Under the pieces are notes generated by a model that was not told where the DNA came from, did not search any database, and was given only the letters and a program-made list of their open reading frames with translations. A stretch of DNA of 64,000 bases, from contig JACVVK020000014.1 of assembly GCA_018292915.2 (NCBI GenBank), positions 1,758,501-1,822,500 of the forward strand. Reading direction: 5' to 3'. Below are positions 47,457 through 58,888 of the stretch, one piece after another. Numbering within the stretch: position 1 is the stretch's first letter; each line of letters starts with the position of its first letter. Both the position numbers and the translations under genes were made by a program. The stretch is from Batillaria attramentaria. Lineage: Eukaryota > Mollusca > Gastropoda > Batillariidae.

Positions 47457-47758
47457 AGATGATGATGATGAAACGTGTTTTTTTTTTTTTAATTCAGGAT
47501 AGAATATTTAGGCATATCTGCCTGTCTTACAAGCTGTCCTGCTATTCTACGTTAAAGGGTAAAAAAAAAAGGAAGAAAAAAAGAGACAATATCAAAACAA
47601 GGGGGAAAATAGAAAAAAAAAGAGAGAGACAAAGACAAACAAAAGTATAAACTACCTAGAGGAAATGAAGAAGAGAAAAGTACGCATGATAAACAAATCA
47701 AAACATACGTGGCAACCCGGGTCGCAAGAATGGGAGGGAGGGAGAGAGAGAGAGAGAA

Positions 47759-47814
<56 letters not shown>

Positions 47815-48925
47815 AAAGGTCAGGAAGCGACATGACTAAGCTCACTTCCATCGCAGAAACGATTACCTCCCACACGCAAACGCCTACACACCAGCAAAAC
47901 GGCTGTTTACACAAAGTTGACGAACGCCATAAAAATCATATGCCCACCAACCGCGCGCTTGATCACGTGCAGGTTAGTGTCAATCAGTGTGAAATGCTTC
48001 GTTGCCTACCCCCCCCCCCCCCCCCCCTCCCCCCCCCCCCCCTCCCTCTTCCCCCAGTTGTCTAACTCATTTGCCTAATCACTGTACCAATCTAAGACCC
48101 CAATCCATACCCGTAACAGAGAGTGACGAGGCAGTAGTTAGTGGAGGAGTGGGGAGGATGAAATACCTGGGAAACGAATTATTTTTGTGAAAATTGGATA
48201 CTGGACTCTGTATTTCGATTTTTGAAAAACAATTGAAGTAAATTTAAAACAACAACAACAAAAAAAACCAGCACCAACAACTAAACCAGAAGATAAAACA
48301 ACATCACCAACAACAAAGAAAATGCAAGAAAAAGTTATAAACAAAAAGCGACGGGAATTTTACGCATCGAACCAATCGACAGTCCATCATTCTTCCGGAT
48401 TAAGCCGCTATCAATCTTCCCCCCTCCCCTCCCTCCCCGCCCCCTCCTTGCCCCCTCCTCGCCCCCCCCCCCCACCACACACACACACACACACCCTCTC
48501 CACCAATATGCGCGCAAACTGGCTACCAAAATGACTTAATAACGTCCCATGAAGGATATCATATCTGTAGATATTTGGCAGAGAGCATTCGATCGGGACA
48601 ATAACTACCGCAAGACTCTGAGTTCTGAATGTGGTATGGTAGGATTGTCCAGTTTCTGAGCAGACGTCCAGATGGTCTTCAATTTCCCAAGACGGACCTT
48701 ATCGCTAAGTTAATTTAGCGCACCTAGACCACACGAATGGGAAATCCCATTAACAACCGGCCGGAACCCAAAAACGTTTGTAGATCTGAGGTCTTTAAAA
48801 GGCGGTCTGTGCCAACAATAGCAATGTCGGGTTTTTGTTGTTTGTGAATGTTTTGTTGTGTTCTGTTTGTTTTTGTTTTGGTTTGTTTTCATAGTTTCTG
48901 TTTCACTGTCAGTAACGAGATCTGG
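47456..48925. repeat. Simple-sequence-rich stretch
   Basis: (GA)n lies at 47738-47809 and a C-run region at 48009-48054. No gene is supported. Confidence 0.6.
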
Positions 48926-49208
48926 GCCCGCATGTAAAAGTCGGGGTTAGGGAGTTTGGCCCCGGGTTAGGGTCTAACCTCAAACTAAACTAGCTCTAGG
49001 GTTACATTTTCGGTTTTTTTTTTGTGTGTGTGTTTTTGTTTGTTTGTTTTAAACCAGCAAGGTGCCTGTGCCGTTATAGAAGGATCTTTGTATTTCTTTT
49101 TTCGCTTCCTTTTTTTAAATTTAATTTTGTTTTGGGGTTTCGTTTGTCCTTGTCTGGGTTAGGCCCGTAGCCGTGGGTTAAATTAACCTCGAGTTTTACA
49201 TACGGGCC
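48926..49208. mobile_element. MITE-like element H, copy 2 (inverted relative to copy 1)
   Basis: Ends GGGCCCGCATGTAAAAGTCG and, read inward from the right, GGGCCCGTATGTAAAACTCG. The body matches the reverse complement of 44551-44828 along its length, with a (TTTG)-rich patch in the middle. Confidence 0.78.
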
Positions 49209-49359
49209 CAGTTCTTCGTTGCTAGGTAAAGCGCATCGTGCTGTTCAATATCGTGGTTGTAGTACTTCTTTTTAATGCGGTCACGTGGTTTCTGATGTCC
49301 TTTCCGCGCACCCGTCGTGACGCGGGAAATTGACACATCGCTAAAAACGACTTTGATGT

Positions 49360-49406
49360 ACAATACAATACAATACAATACAATACAATACAATACAATA
49401 CAATAC
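49360..49406. repeat. (ACAAT)n pentanucleotide repeat, about 9 units
   Basis: Uninterrupted AATAC/ACAAT repeats; 5-bp units are rare in this window. Confidence 0.93.
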
Positions 49407-49542
49407 ACCTTTCTTCAAGTTTCTTGTCTGCTTCTTCAGAAATATGTCTTCAGACTCAGATACGCCCGACTTCCACGAGGCTGTCAGAATGCAGTTTTAC
49501 ACAAACCAGATTTCGTTTGCCTTCTCCTCTGCCTGATATAAG

Positions 49543-49684
49543 GGGAGCCGGGGTGGCCGAATGGTAGAGCGCTGGACTTCTGATGCTCGGGTCGTGAGTT
49601 CGTATCCCGGCTGGAGCCAAATATTTCTTTGATATCACCTGTATGTGGTGGAAAAGGACGTTAAACCCCCAAACACCCACCCAC
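49543..49684 (+). mobile_element. SINE family A, full head with internal deletion
   Basis: The segment between AAATATTT and CTTTGATATC is missing. The 17-bp duplication CCTCTGCCTGATATAAG at 49526-49542, with one mismatch (C for T), lies at 49685-49701. Confidence 0.9.
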
Positions 49685-50020
49685 CCTCTGCCTGATACAA
49701 GCAGATAAACAAGCAGCAAAAACAAACAAACGAAGGATATAATTCTACTGAGATCTGTACGCGTCACAAAAGTTGTTATTCCGTGTGTTGTAGGATGGTC
49801 ATCGTTTGTAAACCTGTGAAGATGATGTAACCAAACTTCACAAAGTCAGACTGACTACGCCGTGAAAGCATAAACGTCTTCCTCGAGCATTCCAGGGACA
49901 AAGCTGCACAGCTGGAATGATTCAGCCAAAATACGCATAATTGGGTCATATGATCTCAGAACGTACACCACAACAGCAAGCTTTAACAACACGGAGGTAT
50001 GCTCGTGGAAGAATGATACC

Positions 50021-50365
50021 ACGGCTTTGGATTCTGTTCACGTTTTTGCCTTCATGAGCAGGCATGGAGGCACAATGAGGCATTGATACTACGGCTTGGG
50101 ATTCTGTTCACGTTTCTGCCTTCATAAGCAGGCTTGGTGGCACAATGAGGCATTGATACTACGGCTTTGGATTCTGTTCACGTTTTTGCCTTCATGAGCA
50201 GGCATGGAGGCACAATGAGGCATTGATACTACGGCTTTGGATTCTGTTCACGTTTTTGCCTTCATGAGCAGGCATGGAGGCACAATGAGGCATTGATACT
50301 ACGGCTTTGGATTCTGTTCACGTTTTTGCCTTCATGAGCAGGCATGGAGACACTAAGGGGCATTG
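50021..50365. repeat. 70-bp tandem repeat, about 4.9 copies
   Basis: Unit starts at 50021, 50091, 50161, 50231 and 50301 and contains TTTGGATTCTGTTCACG and GCATGGAGGCACAATGAGGC. Copies are almost identical, so the array is young or homogenised. Confidence 0.96.
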
Positions 50366-50876
50366 CATCGTCGCTGTGTCTTCACTGAGTTATGCGTGGT
50401 TTTGCAAACGTTCCTTGACTTTTTGTGACGAGTATAGTTTGTAATACAAACGCATTACTGGTTCTGACACTGTGCACACTTGCTTCTTTCCTGATCTGAT
50501 CTCAAAGTCGGTCCAGCCCGGGCTTATGTAAGCGAACCCTAGGCGGGACATCGATAGATTGTTTTCTCGCAGCTGAGATTGCCAGATTTCCTGGTCCAGA
50601 GATGTCCACACAAACTTAATCAATCCCTTCTCCTTCTTTCTCAACCCTCATTGATCGCGAGAACCTAGTTTTGTGTCCTGTGTCCTTTAGAGTTAAAGGG
50701 GAGAAGTCAACACAACGTAGGGACGTATTTTGTAGTCTGTAACGGTGGAACGTCTTGAAATCCCACCTCCTTCTCAACCCACATTGATCGCCAGAACCTG
50801 CTTTGGAGGTGTGTAGCTTTAAACGGGCTGATTCCATCTCTGCTGAGCCGACTTGTGTATTGATACAGTTTTACTA
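50366..50876. repeat. Non-coding stretch with a short duplicated block
   Basis: CTTCTTTCTCAACCCTCATT, then GATCGCGAGAACCT, near 50634-50667 recurs as TCTCAACCCACATTGATCGC, then CAGAACCT, at about 50771-50799. The AACACAAC...ATTTTGTGG block near 51225-51260 resembles 50710-50735. Confidence 0.5.
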
Positions 50877-50947
50877 GTGAGTGGGCCTGTACGCTCGAAC
50901 TATTCTGTTTTGATGATTAGTACAGCTCTTAATGCGATACAATAGTG

Positions 50948-51010
<63 letters not shown>

Positions 51011-51152
51011 GCGCGCGCGCGCGCGCGCTGTTTTGATGGTGTCTAGCATCGTACCATTTACAACAACGTGCAAAGTGTAAAAACATTGTATCGCATTAAG
51101 AGCTGTACTAATCATCAAGATAGGCTGTCTCTAGCGTGCAGGCACACTCACA
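50877..51152. repeat. Inverted repeat (repeat I arms) around an (AC)n(GC)n tract
   Basis: The left arm holds TTGATGATTAGTACAGCTCT, then TAATGCGATACAAT (50910-50943), and the same sequence occurs inverted at about 51085-51118. Between the arms lie (AC)n at 50951-51006 and (GC)n at 51011-51027. The arms belong to repeat I (57190-57475 and 60325-60612). A hairpin and Z-DNA are both possible. Confidence 0.85.
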
Positions 51153-52097
51153 TGCGCAAAACAAAACCTGGATTCTGTGCAGTCTACTAATCTGGGAACA
51201 TGCGCATTTAAACGCAAGACGAAGCCAACACAACATATGGACTCATTTTGTGGCCCGTGTAACTATGGAATCAACGATCAAAACGAAGTTTTGAATTCGG
51301 CAGTCGTATTGCAACGACACCGAGGTCTCTAAAGTTACCCGTTAAAGAGGTCAGTAAGTACATACACTGCATGTGCACCCAGGAGCCGAGAAGAGGTAGC
51401 TGACTGAGTTGAATGCTTTCCCTTCATAGTTTTTTCTGCTCCAGTGACTTTGAAAATCTTTGCGTGAGACCGTGCATGGATCTGTTCCGGAATTTGCAGT
51501 TGCCCTCTGACTTAACCGCACGCTTCATTGAGCATGGGGAAATTGCTACACCTCGTATCGACAATGTGCAGTAGGGCTGATTTCTCGCTCGTGTAAAACA
51601 TCCTTTCAAGCTACCATTGTTCGTCTGGTTTGGTTGTTGGAGTTTTTTGGGTTTTTTTTCCCCTTCTTACTTTTGATTTTGCTTATTTCAGAAATAAACC
51701 AGTGATCAGTGTATGCATGATCTTCTGAAGTGAATTTCTTGCGTAGTCAAAAGTTATGTTTTCCTATAAAAATCACCAGTGAAACATTCAAAGCAGTTAA
51801 CATCCCGATTTATTTGTAGAAAGCTATGGCCGTATATTGTACGAACATAGTATGGATGCTTATATATCATATACCCCTTGGCATATATGTTTGATATGCC
51901 GCATGAAACAAATTTCCACAAGGACGAATAAAGAAACTGAATTAAATTGAATTGGGCCACGCTAGACTAGAATAGGAAACTGAAAATTCATTATCTAGAA
52001 CATAGCATCATTTTGTTTATAGGTCACCGCCAGCCGAAGTGCCAAAAAATCATCCTTATAACTTATACGGTGGGGAAAGAAACCAAAAAAACGCACG

Positions 52098-52181
<84 letters not shown>

Positions 52182-53090
52182 CAAGAGACAAACACAAAGG
52201 TCAAACGTCTAAACAAATACCCGTTTTCGTTATGTTTCACACAGTTGTAAACCATAAAAAAATAAGCAGCCCTCGCATTCACCTTATGGGATTAATCCAG
52301 AATCTTGTCAAAACTCCCATTGCCCGCGCTCCAACATACGCCAAACTCAGACCTATTTCCTAAGTCCTTCACACATAAAGGACCTAGGAGAAGAAGAAGA
52401 AGAAGAAGAAAAAAAAAAAGCGACCAGCTCTGCTCAGAAAATGCACTGATTGCAACTTTTCATGCTGTGGCTCGGTCCTATCGAACTGAGCCGGCCATAA
52501 TTTCCACCCTAGAAAGGCCAGTTAATACAATGTTGGATTGAATCCAATAGACAAGCGGCGCTTCCAGAGCAAAAGCTTCCTGAGTGCGCGCGCAGGCCGA
52601 TTCATAAAAAGCCAAGATTTCTCAGACGAGGTCATTGCGCACGATTGAATGCTTCTTTATGACGTGAAAAATAAAGGTTAGTAACATCACTGGATAAGAA
52701 CAGGGGGCTGGGTACGGTTCGATTCAGCAGGCATAACTAGAACCTTTTTCTTTCTTTTTTTTTTTCTTTTTTTTTTTTTTTTTGGGGGGGGGGGGGGGGG
52801 GGCGCTTGATGGGTTGAGCATCTTTGTGTAGCATCTTCCACTTTACCAGAAAGAACGGTTCAGTGTGAAATGGTGTTCTTGGGGGACGTAGGAACAACTT
52901 CACATTTCGTAGGAAATATCTGAAATATGACCAGAGACTTTGAGTTTGATTTTTTCTGAGACCATTAGGAGTTGTTTATTTGTTTTGTTTGTTCTGGGTT
53001 TGTTGTTGTGTCGTAGTTGTTGTGTCGTAGTTGTTGTGTCGTAGTTGTGGATTTGCTGTTTTGGGATTGCTGAGTTTCTTTGTTTTACTG
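51153..53090. other. Non-coding stretch with simple repeats
   Basis: (AC)n lies at 52094-52176, a GAA repeat at 52390-52410, and a T-run followed by a G-run at 52756-52802. ATAAAGAAACTGAATTAAAT at 51928-51947 may be a retroelement end. A CGTAGTTGTTGTGT repeat lies at 53011-53048. No gene. Confidence 0.45.
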
Positions 53091-53537
53091 AACAGTTTCT
53101 GGAGCCCAGAGAAAAGGGATTGCTTGGTGACATTAGACCATGGACTGTGTTGTGAGAGTCCACCCCCCCCCCCCGCCCAAACAAACAAACAAACAACAAC
53201 AAAAAACAATAATAGAAGAAATAACAAATAAACAACAACAACAACAAAAACACTCATCCTTTAGATGGGTGTTGTGGGTTTGGGGTTTTTTGTTTGTTTG
53301 TTTGTTTGTTTTGTTTTGTTTTATTCCTGCTTTTTTTTTTGGGGGGGGGGTGAGTTGCGGTAGGGGGCGCACCCTCACAACACAGTTCATGGTCTACTGT
53401 CACCAAAGGATTTCTGTCACTATCACCAATTACATGTGTGTGTATATGTGTGAAAAAATACAGAGTTGTCCTTTGTTTGTCATTCATGTCCAGTTTGGTT
53501 ATGTTTGTCCTGACGAAGGCATAGGCCGAAACGTTGA
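53091..53537 (-). repeat. Dispersed repeat J, copy 1, with hammerhead-like core at 53509-53536
   Basis: Read on the minus strand: an end with CAACGTTTCGG, then ACAAACAAAGGACAACTCTG, CCTTTGGTGACAGTAGACCA and GAACTGTGTTGTGAGG. The same order occurs on the plus strand at 60765-61045. A second inverted partial (GGTGACATTAGACCATGG) lies at 53127-53144. Read on the plus strand, 53509-53536 is CCTGACGAAGGC...GGCCGAAACGTTG, which fits a hammerhead CUGANGA...GAAA core. Confidence 0.65.
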
Positions 53538-53551
53538 CTGTTGACTGTGAG

Positions 53552-53717
53552 GGTGGGTGTTTTGAGGTGTAACGTCCTTTTCCACCACATACGGGTGATA
53601 TCAAAGACAGGGCAACGATGAAAAAGCCAGCACAAATATTTGGCTCCAGCCGGGACACGAACTCACGACCCGAGCACCAGAAGTCCAACGCTTCAGCACT
53701 CGGCCACCCCGGCTCCC
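53552..53717 (-). mobile_element. SINE family A, full-length copy inserted next to repeat J
   Basis: Minus-strand head GGGGAGCCGGGGTGGCCGAG and usual body and tail. A perfect 14-bp duplication, CTGTTGACTGTGAG, lies at 53538-53551 and 53718-53731. Confidence 0.94.
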
Positions 53718-53992
53718 CTGTTGACTGTGAGATTTGTCGTGTAAGATGAATGGGTATATAAATGTTTCTGTTTTCTGTTGCTTCCAGTTGTTTGTACTTA
53801 CACTTGCAGTCAGTGCCGCTTCCTTTTCTGGCTCATTGATTTTCACCCTTTCCCATGGAGAATTCATGGACACAAAGGGATACTATTTCGAAGCTGATAA
53901 GCGATGAATTGTACACACGAAATGGTTTCGTTATGTTTTAACACGTTTAGCATCATACATGTTTTAAGAGGTAGCTTCTCGTATGAAAGTAC

Positions 53993-54024
<32 letters not shown>

Positions 54025-54031
54025 CATCATA

Positions 54032-54600
54032 GGTGTTATATATACATCGTTATCTTCTCGGACGAAAGGGCAATGTGTTACCTGGTATTCTCTTGTGAGG
54101 CCGTACTTGATTTTTCCCTTTCATATCTAATACTCTCGTATGAATAGGTATCATATACACCGGTATTTTCTCGAATGAAAATACAATATGTTATCGTAGG
54201 TGTTATGTACATCGTTATCTTCTCGGACGAAAGGGCAATGTGTTACCTGGTATTCTCTTGTGAGGCCGTACTTGATTTTTCCCTTTCATATCTAATACTC
54301 TCGTATGAATAGGTATCATATACAGCGGTATTTTCTCGTATGAAAATACAGTATGTTATCGTAGGTGTTATATACATCGTTATCTTCTCGGACGAAAGGA
54401 CAATGTGTTGCCTGGTATTCTCTTGTGAGGCCTTACTTGATTTTCCCTTTCATATCTAATACTCTCGTATGAATAGGTATCATATACAGCGGTATTTTCT
54501 CCCTTGAAAATACAATATGTTATCGTAGGGATTATATACATCGTTATCTTCTCGGACGAAAGGACAAATGTATTCTCTTGTGAGACCATACTGAATTTTT
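54032..54600. repeat. About 165-bp tandem repeat, 3.5 copies
   Basis: Unit starts (GGTGTTATATACATCGTTAT) near 54032, 54199, 54364 and 54528. Each unit itself has smaller TCTCGGACGAAAG / TCTCGTATGAA echoes. An ATT repeat precedes it at 53993-54020. Confidence 0.92.
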
Positions 54601-54750
54601 TTTCCGGTCATAACCAGCCTTGCATGGTTTTTCCCCCTCCCACGCCAGAGGACGTCTTTATTTTCGCTGACATTTGCCAGCTAGTGCAGAAAAATTTTCA
54701 CACAAGCCGCAGTAATGTTGTACTACGTACCGCGGTATCTTCTTATATAA

Positions 54751-54928
54751 GGGTGGGTTGGGTTGGGTGTTTGGGAGTTTAACGTCCTTTTTCACCACGT
54801 AAGGCTGATATCAAAGACGGGGCAACGAGAAAACGGCCAGCACAAATATTTAGCCCCAGCCGGGATTCGAACTCACGACCCGAACATTGGGAGTCCAACG
54901 TTCTACCGTTCGGCTATTCCGGCTCCCC
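54751..54928 (-). mobile_element. SINE family A, full-length copy
   Basis: Perfect 12-bp duplication CTTCTTATATAA at 54739-54750 and 54929-54940. Head, B-box GAGTTCGAATCCCGG and ACCC-type tail (here AACCC) are visible on the minus strand. Confidence 0.93.
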
Positions 54929-54940
54929 CTTCTTATATAA

Positions 54941-55549
54941 AGCACACTGTTTTATCTGTTTTTTATTGTGAGACCAAACTAGGTTTTTCTTAACAAGCCC
55001 TGTAGGTTTCTATCCCGTACCATACTCACCAGCAGAGTCTTTTTTGTAGGTTTTTTTTTTTTTTTTTTTTTTTTTGGGGGGGGGGGGCATTTTTACACAG
55101 ACAAACATGGACGAGAAACAGTAACATTGTCAGTGTACAGACAGTACAGTGCGGGCCCACTTTCCACATGGTGTAAAACGTATTGGCAGACCGGTTGACG
55201 ACAGAGGTCATAACAAAGGAATGCTTGAACTATACTGGACGCGACAGACATAGCAGGCAATTCACTAATCTAAAACAAAGCGCTTATACAGTTGCCAATA
55301 TTGCCAGAACAATGCTGCATCACCGTTTACGTGGAAAGATGTTGTTCGATAAAATATCTATTCTTAAACTCTCTTTAAAAAATAAAAAAAACTGTTCACA
55401 TCCAAGCACCTATCAAAGCATCTGCAACGGAAAATATAAAATTTAGCCATCCACAGCCCGAGACTGACTATTTTATCAACAGTAACGCCTTCATTCCAAC
55501 CAAACAGAATAAGTTCAACATGTAATTTAACGTTGTCACAGTAAGAACA
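54941..55549. other. Non-coding stretch
   Basis: A T-run and G-run lie at 55050-55086. A short plus-strand frame at 55183-55446 has no recognised domain. No gene is supported. Confidence 0.4.
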
Positions 55550-55730
55550 GGGAGCCGGGGTGGCCGAATGGTAGAGCGTTGGACTTCTAATGCTCGGGTC
55601 GTGAGTTCGTATCCTGGCTGGGGCCAAATATTTGTGCTGGCTTTTTTAAAAAATCGTTGCCCCGTCTTTGATATCACCAGTATGTGGTGGAAAAGGATGT
55701 TAAACCCCCCAAACACCCACCCACCCACCC
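55550..55730 (+). mobile_element. SINE family A, full-length copy
   Basis: Flanks CAGTAAGAACA (55539-55549) and CAGTGAGAACA (55731-55741) form an 11-bp duplication with one mismatch. Confidence 0.92.
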
Positions 55731-55741
55731 CAGTGAGAACA

Positions 55742-57189
55742 TTTCTCTTTAAGTTTAGAAATCAAGTTCCAGAACTGACCAGAAGTCGTTAACAACTGAA
55801 CATTCATACAACAGACCACCAGTGGAGTCTTTATTCTGTTGACAGTTTGCCAGTGCAGAAAACTTCCCGTATGGTCAATAACTTAGGACCAGCACCAGCC
55901 ATCACTCGATGGTGTCATGATTATTCGGCAATTGATCGCCCCCTTTGCGTCACCGCGGCACCCACATGCACGTGAAACCCGGAACAAGCTTATCTGTCGC
56001 TGATCGATACACCTGCACGTGACCCCACTCGCTCCGTCATTAATAAAGTACCGAGGGTTGTTTGGGGGAAAATATGAGCCGGCTTGGGTTTTTGTGAGCA
56101 TATCTCGCCACTCCAGGTTCGTCTGGATACAGTGTGGAGATAATTTGTCAAAGAGTCCAGCGAAATGGGAGAAACAAATAATGAGAGAAAGAGAAAAGGA
56201 ATGAACAGGTTGGCTGAAATCACCTGGCAGTTATTGCAGGAACGGCACGCAACTTGTTTTGGTTGTTGTTGTCTGGTTTGGTTTGGCTTGGGTTGACTTG
56301 GGTTGGGTCGGGCTTGGGTCGGGCCTGGTTAAGGTGGTTTAAGGTTTTTTTGTAGTTTTTCAAAAAAAAAAAAAAAAATTCGTTTAGCACATTTTGTATC
56401 ACGCACGAGTATACCACCTTTTGTTTACTTTTTTTTTTTTTTACTCTTTTCGGTATTGGCCCACGTTTTTTACTCTTGGGTTGGGTTGGGTTGGGTCGGG
56501 CTTGGTTAAGGTGGTTTCAGTTTTTGTTTTGTTTTTTAATATTTCGTTTGTTTGAACGCGCTATGCTGTTCTTGTACGATCGCTTGTTGCGAATTTCTAC
56601 AAACAGACCTGCACAGTCAGTCGCCTCGTTCTTCACTAGCATCGGTGCAAAACTACCGCCAAGCCAAGCTTCACGCTGGTGAACTACTGTTTTGAAGCAA
56701 GGACTTACACCCATTCCGATTCGACGAAACATTATCCACAGCGTTGTTATTCGCAAGGTCTTAGAAGCTTTAAAGTGGTCATTGACTTGTGATGAGTGTC
56801 ACAGATACTCTGGCTCGTAGATACGCTCAGGTACGGCCGTGTTAAGTCGTACGGTTCACCACAGACAAAGACGTGGTCCTGTTTGACTGTAAGAAAACAC
56901 GATTAACTGACGCTTGCATGGTCACCAGTAAAGGGTAATGACCGTGGACAAAGCTGTCGTAATCAAGCACGTCACACACCATCCTCCACCCACCGGGTTC
57001 GTGTCCCGCGCACTGGTGCTGACAGGGGCGGAAACAGGGGTGCTAGTGGAATGGTCACAGGAGGAGTGTTGCTTTCGCCCACATCACATCCGCGGATGAA
57101 CAGAGTGCACAGAACATAGTCCGTAAAAGCGAGTTGAGAATATGCACCTTTTCTTGCGCGCATCGTTGCCGTGCTTATGAAGCCAATAG
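55742..57189. other. Non-coding stretch
   Basis: GGTTGGGTTGGGTCGGGCTT, followed by GGTTAAGGTGGTTT, occurs as two related blocks at about 56280-56345 and 56475-56520, with GGTTT/GGGTT simple sequence. No gene is supported. Confidence 0.45.
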
Positions 57190-57475
57190 TTTCGCTTGTG
57201 AGTGTGCCTGTAGATTCGATATGCTCTTTCTTGATGATTAGTAGAGTGCCTAATGCGATACAGTGTTGCTTACACTTTGCGCGAGCGGTCGAACATTCAC
57301 AGTTCTACAACTGAGCGGTTGGTGTTGCTACAACACTTTCGCTCAGTGTGTTAGTCGCGTCTTTGAGTACGCTTCTGTTGGCTCAGTGCCAGAATTTGAG
57401 GTGCTGTCACTGAGCAGGTGTCTAAGTGGTGTGATGAAAACAGCTCAGAATTTCTGTGAGCATAAAAATCATACA
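57190..57475 (+). repeat. Dispersed repeat I, copy
   Basis: TTTCGCTTGTGAGTGTGCCT, TTGATGATTAGTAGAG, TTACACTTTGCGCGAG, TTTCTGTGAGCATAAAA and TACGCTTCTGTTGGCTCAGT match 60325-60612 in order; the start also matches the arms at 50877-51152. Confidence 0.82.
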
Positions 57476-57555
57476 GATTACGTCGAGTATGACAAGTATC
57501 CGAGTATGATTTCATTTGGCCTAGTACAGCTGGTAGCTTTAACACAAAATACAGA

Positions 57556-57726
57556 GTGGTGTGTGGGTGTTTTGGGGGTTTAACGTCCTTTTCCACCACA
57601 TACTGGTGATATCAAAGATGGGGCAACGACGAGAAAGCCAGCACAAATATTTAGCCCCAGCCGGGATACGAACTCATGACCCGAGCATTAGAAGTCCAAC
57701 GCTGTACCATTCGGCCACCCAGGCTC
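57556..57726 (-). mobile_element. SINE family A, full-length copy
   Basis: Perfect 11-bp duplication CAAAATACAGA at 57545-57555 and 57727-57737. Confidence 0.92.
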
Positions 57727-58203
57727 CAAAATACAGAAACAGTCTGGAGGGGTACGGAGTTTATACCGGATTTTACGTCGTACACTTCGGGCACACGTCC
57801 AAATGAACATTAGGAATCTTTCACCGCACTGCCCATGACAGATCACTCAGTGCTTTTCTTTTTATCCTATCATTCACATGATGACATAGGCTCAAGGCGA
57901 CAAAGAAAATACAGGATTGACAAACCTCCTCTGCATGGAAGGGGACGTTGGTGTAGACAAATCCAAGTAAGATGCTTTGTCGTGCGTTACGTTATACGAC
58001 TCAAGAGTGGTGCGAGGTCCCTGAACACGGACGTACAATGGTGGAAGGTGGAAATGAATGACTGTCTTGCTGATCTGACCAGTCTACAATTCAGCCCGAA
58101 AAATCACGTGGTGTCTGGTGCACAGCACGGGTTTTAGGGACAGTACGCAAGCTACCTCAGGTGTGAGGGGGAGTTTTCAGGCTGAAGCATAAACTGTGAT
58201 GGT

Positions 58204-58590
58204 TTGTTCGTTTGATTTCAATGGACGCAGAGAAGAGAATTCCAGTTACTTCTGATAAGGCATGACATTTTTGTTTCCTGTAATAACTAACGACGAGAGT
58301 GAATGCCTTTGGTTATTGTTGCTGTTGTTGCTGTTCGTTTGATTTCAATGGACGCCGAGAAGAGAATTCTAGGTACCTGTGATAAGGCATGAGTTTTTGT
58401 TTCCTGTAATAACTAACACCGAGATTGACTGCGTGTAGTTATTGTTGTTGTTGTTGTTGTTGTTGTTCGTTTCATTTTAATGGACGCCGAGAAGAGAATT
58501 CCAATCACTTCTGATAAGGCATGACATTTTTGTTCCCGGGACTAAGTAACACCGATAGTGAATGCTTTTGGTTGTTGTGGTTGTTGTTGT
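58204..58590. repeat. About 130-bp tandem repeat, 3 copies, with GTT runs
   Basis: GTTCGTTTGATTTCAATGGA starts units near 58206, 58333 and 58465. Each carries GAGAAGAGAATTC, CTGATAAGGCATGA and CTGTAATAACTAAC (third copy diverged there) and ends in GTT repeats. A CGT repeat lies at 58602-58630. Confidence 0.9.
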
Positions 58591-58763
58591 TGTCGTTGTT
58601 GTCGTCGTCGTCGTCGTCGTCGTCGTCGTCCTCGTTTTTCCAGTGGTACCACAGACAGAATTCTTGTCGCTTTTCGTTGTTGGTTGTACTCAAACGTCTT
58701 CAAGCTTGACTATGATTATCATCGCTTATTGTTCAGCTGGTTCTCCTGTTCTGTTTTTTTCAG

Positions 58764-58888
58764 TGATGTGAGACACAAGCCGCCAAGATGATGAACTCGG
58801 CGGGGGCGGGGGATTACCTGTGTATCGGGGACTACATCTGCCTCTACTCCGTCGACACTGAGGGTTACATCTACAGCATCGAATCCAG
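58764..58888 (+). CDS. Probable first coding exon of an IP3-receptor-like protein
   Basis: A good acceptor (CTGTTTTTTTCAG) precedes 58764, the ATG is at 58788, and the donor CAG|GTGAGT is at 58889. The coding part gives 33 full codons plus two bases: MMNSAGAGDYLCIGDYICLY, then SVDTEGYIYSIES. The pattern YLCIGDYICLYS...GYI resembles the very start of inositol trisphosphate receptors (FLHIGD.-.SLY.EG...GFIST), the suppressor domain of these ER calcium channels. It differs at several usually fixed positions, so it may be a divergent paralogue. No further exon is recognised in the next 5 kb. A second in-frame ATG directly follows the first. Confidence 0.5.

Noticed and set aside
50021..50365. CRISPR-like array
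   Set aside because: The 70-bp units are direct tandem copies with no unique spacers, and the genome is eukaryotic.
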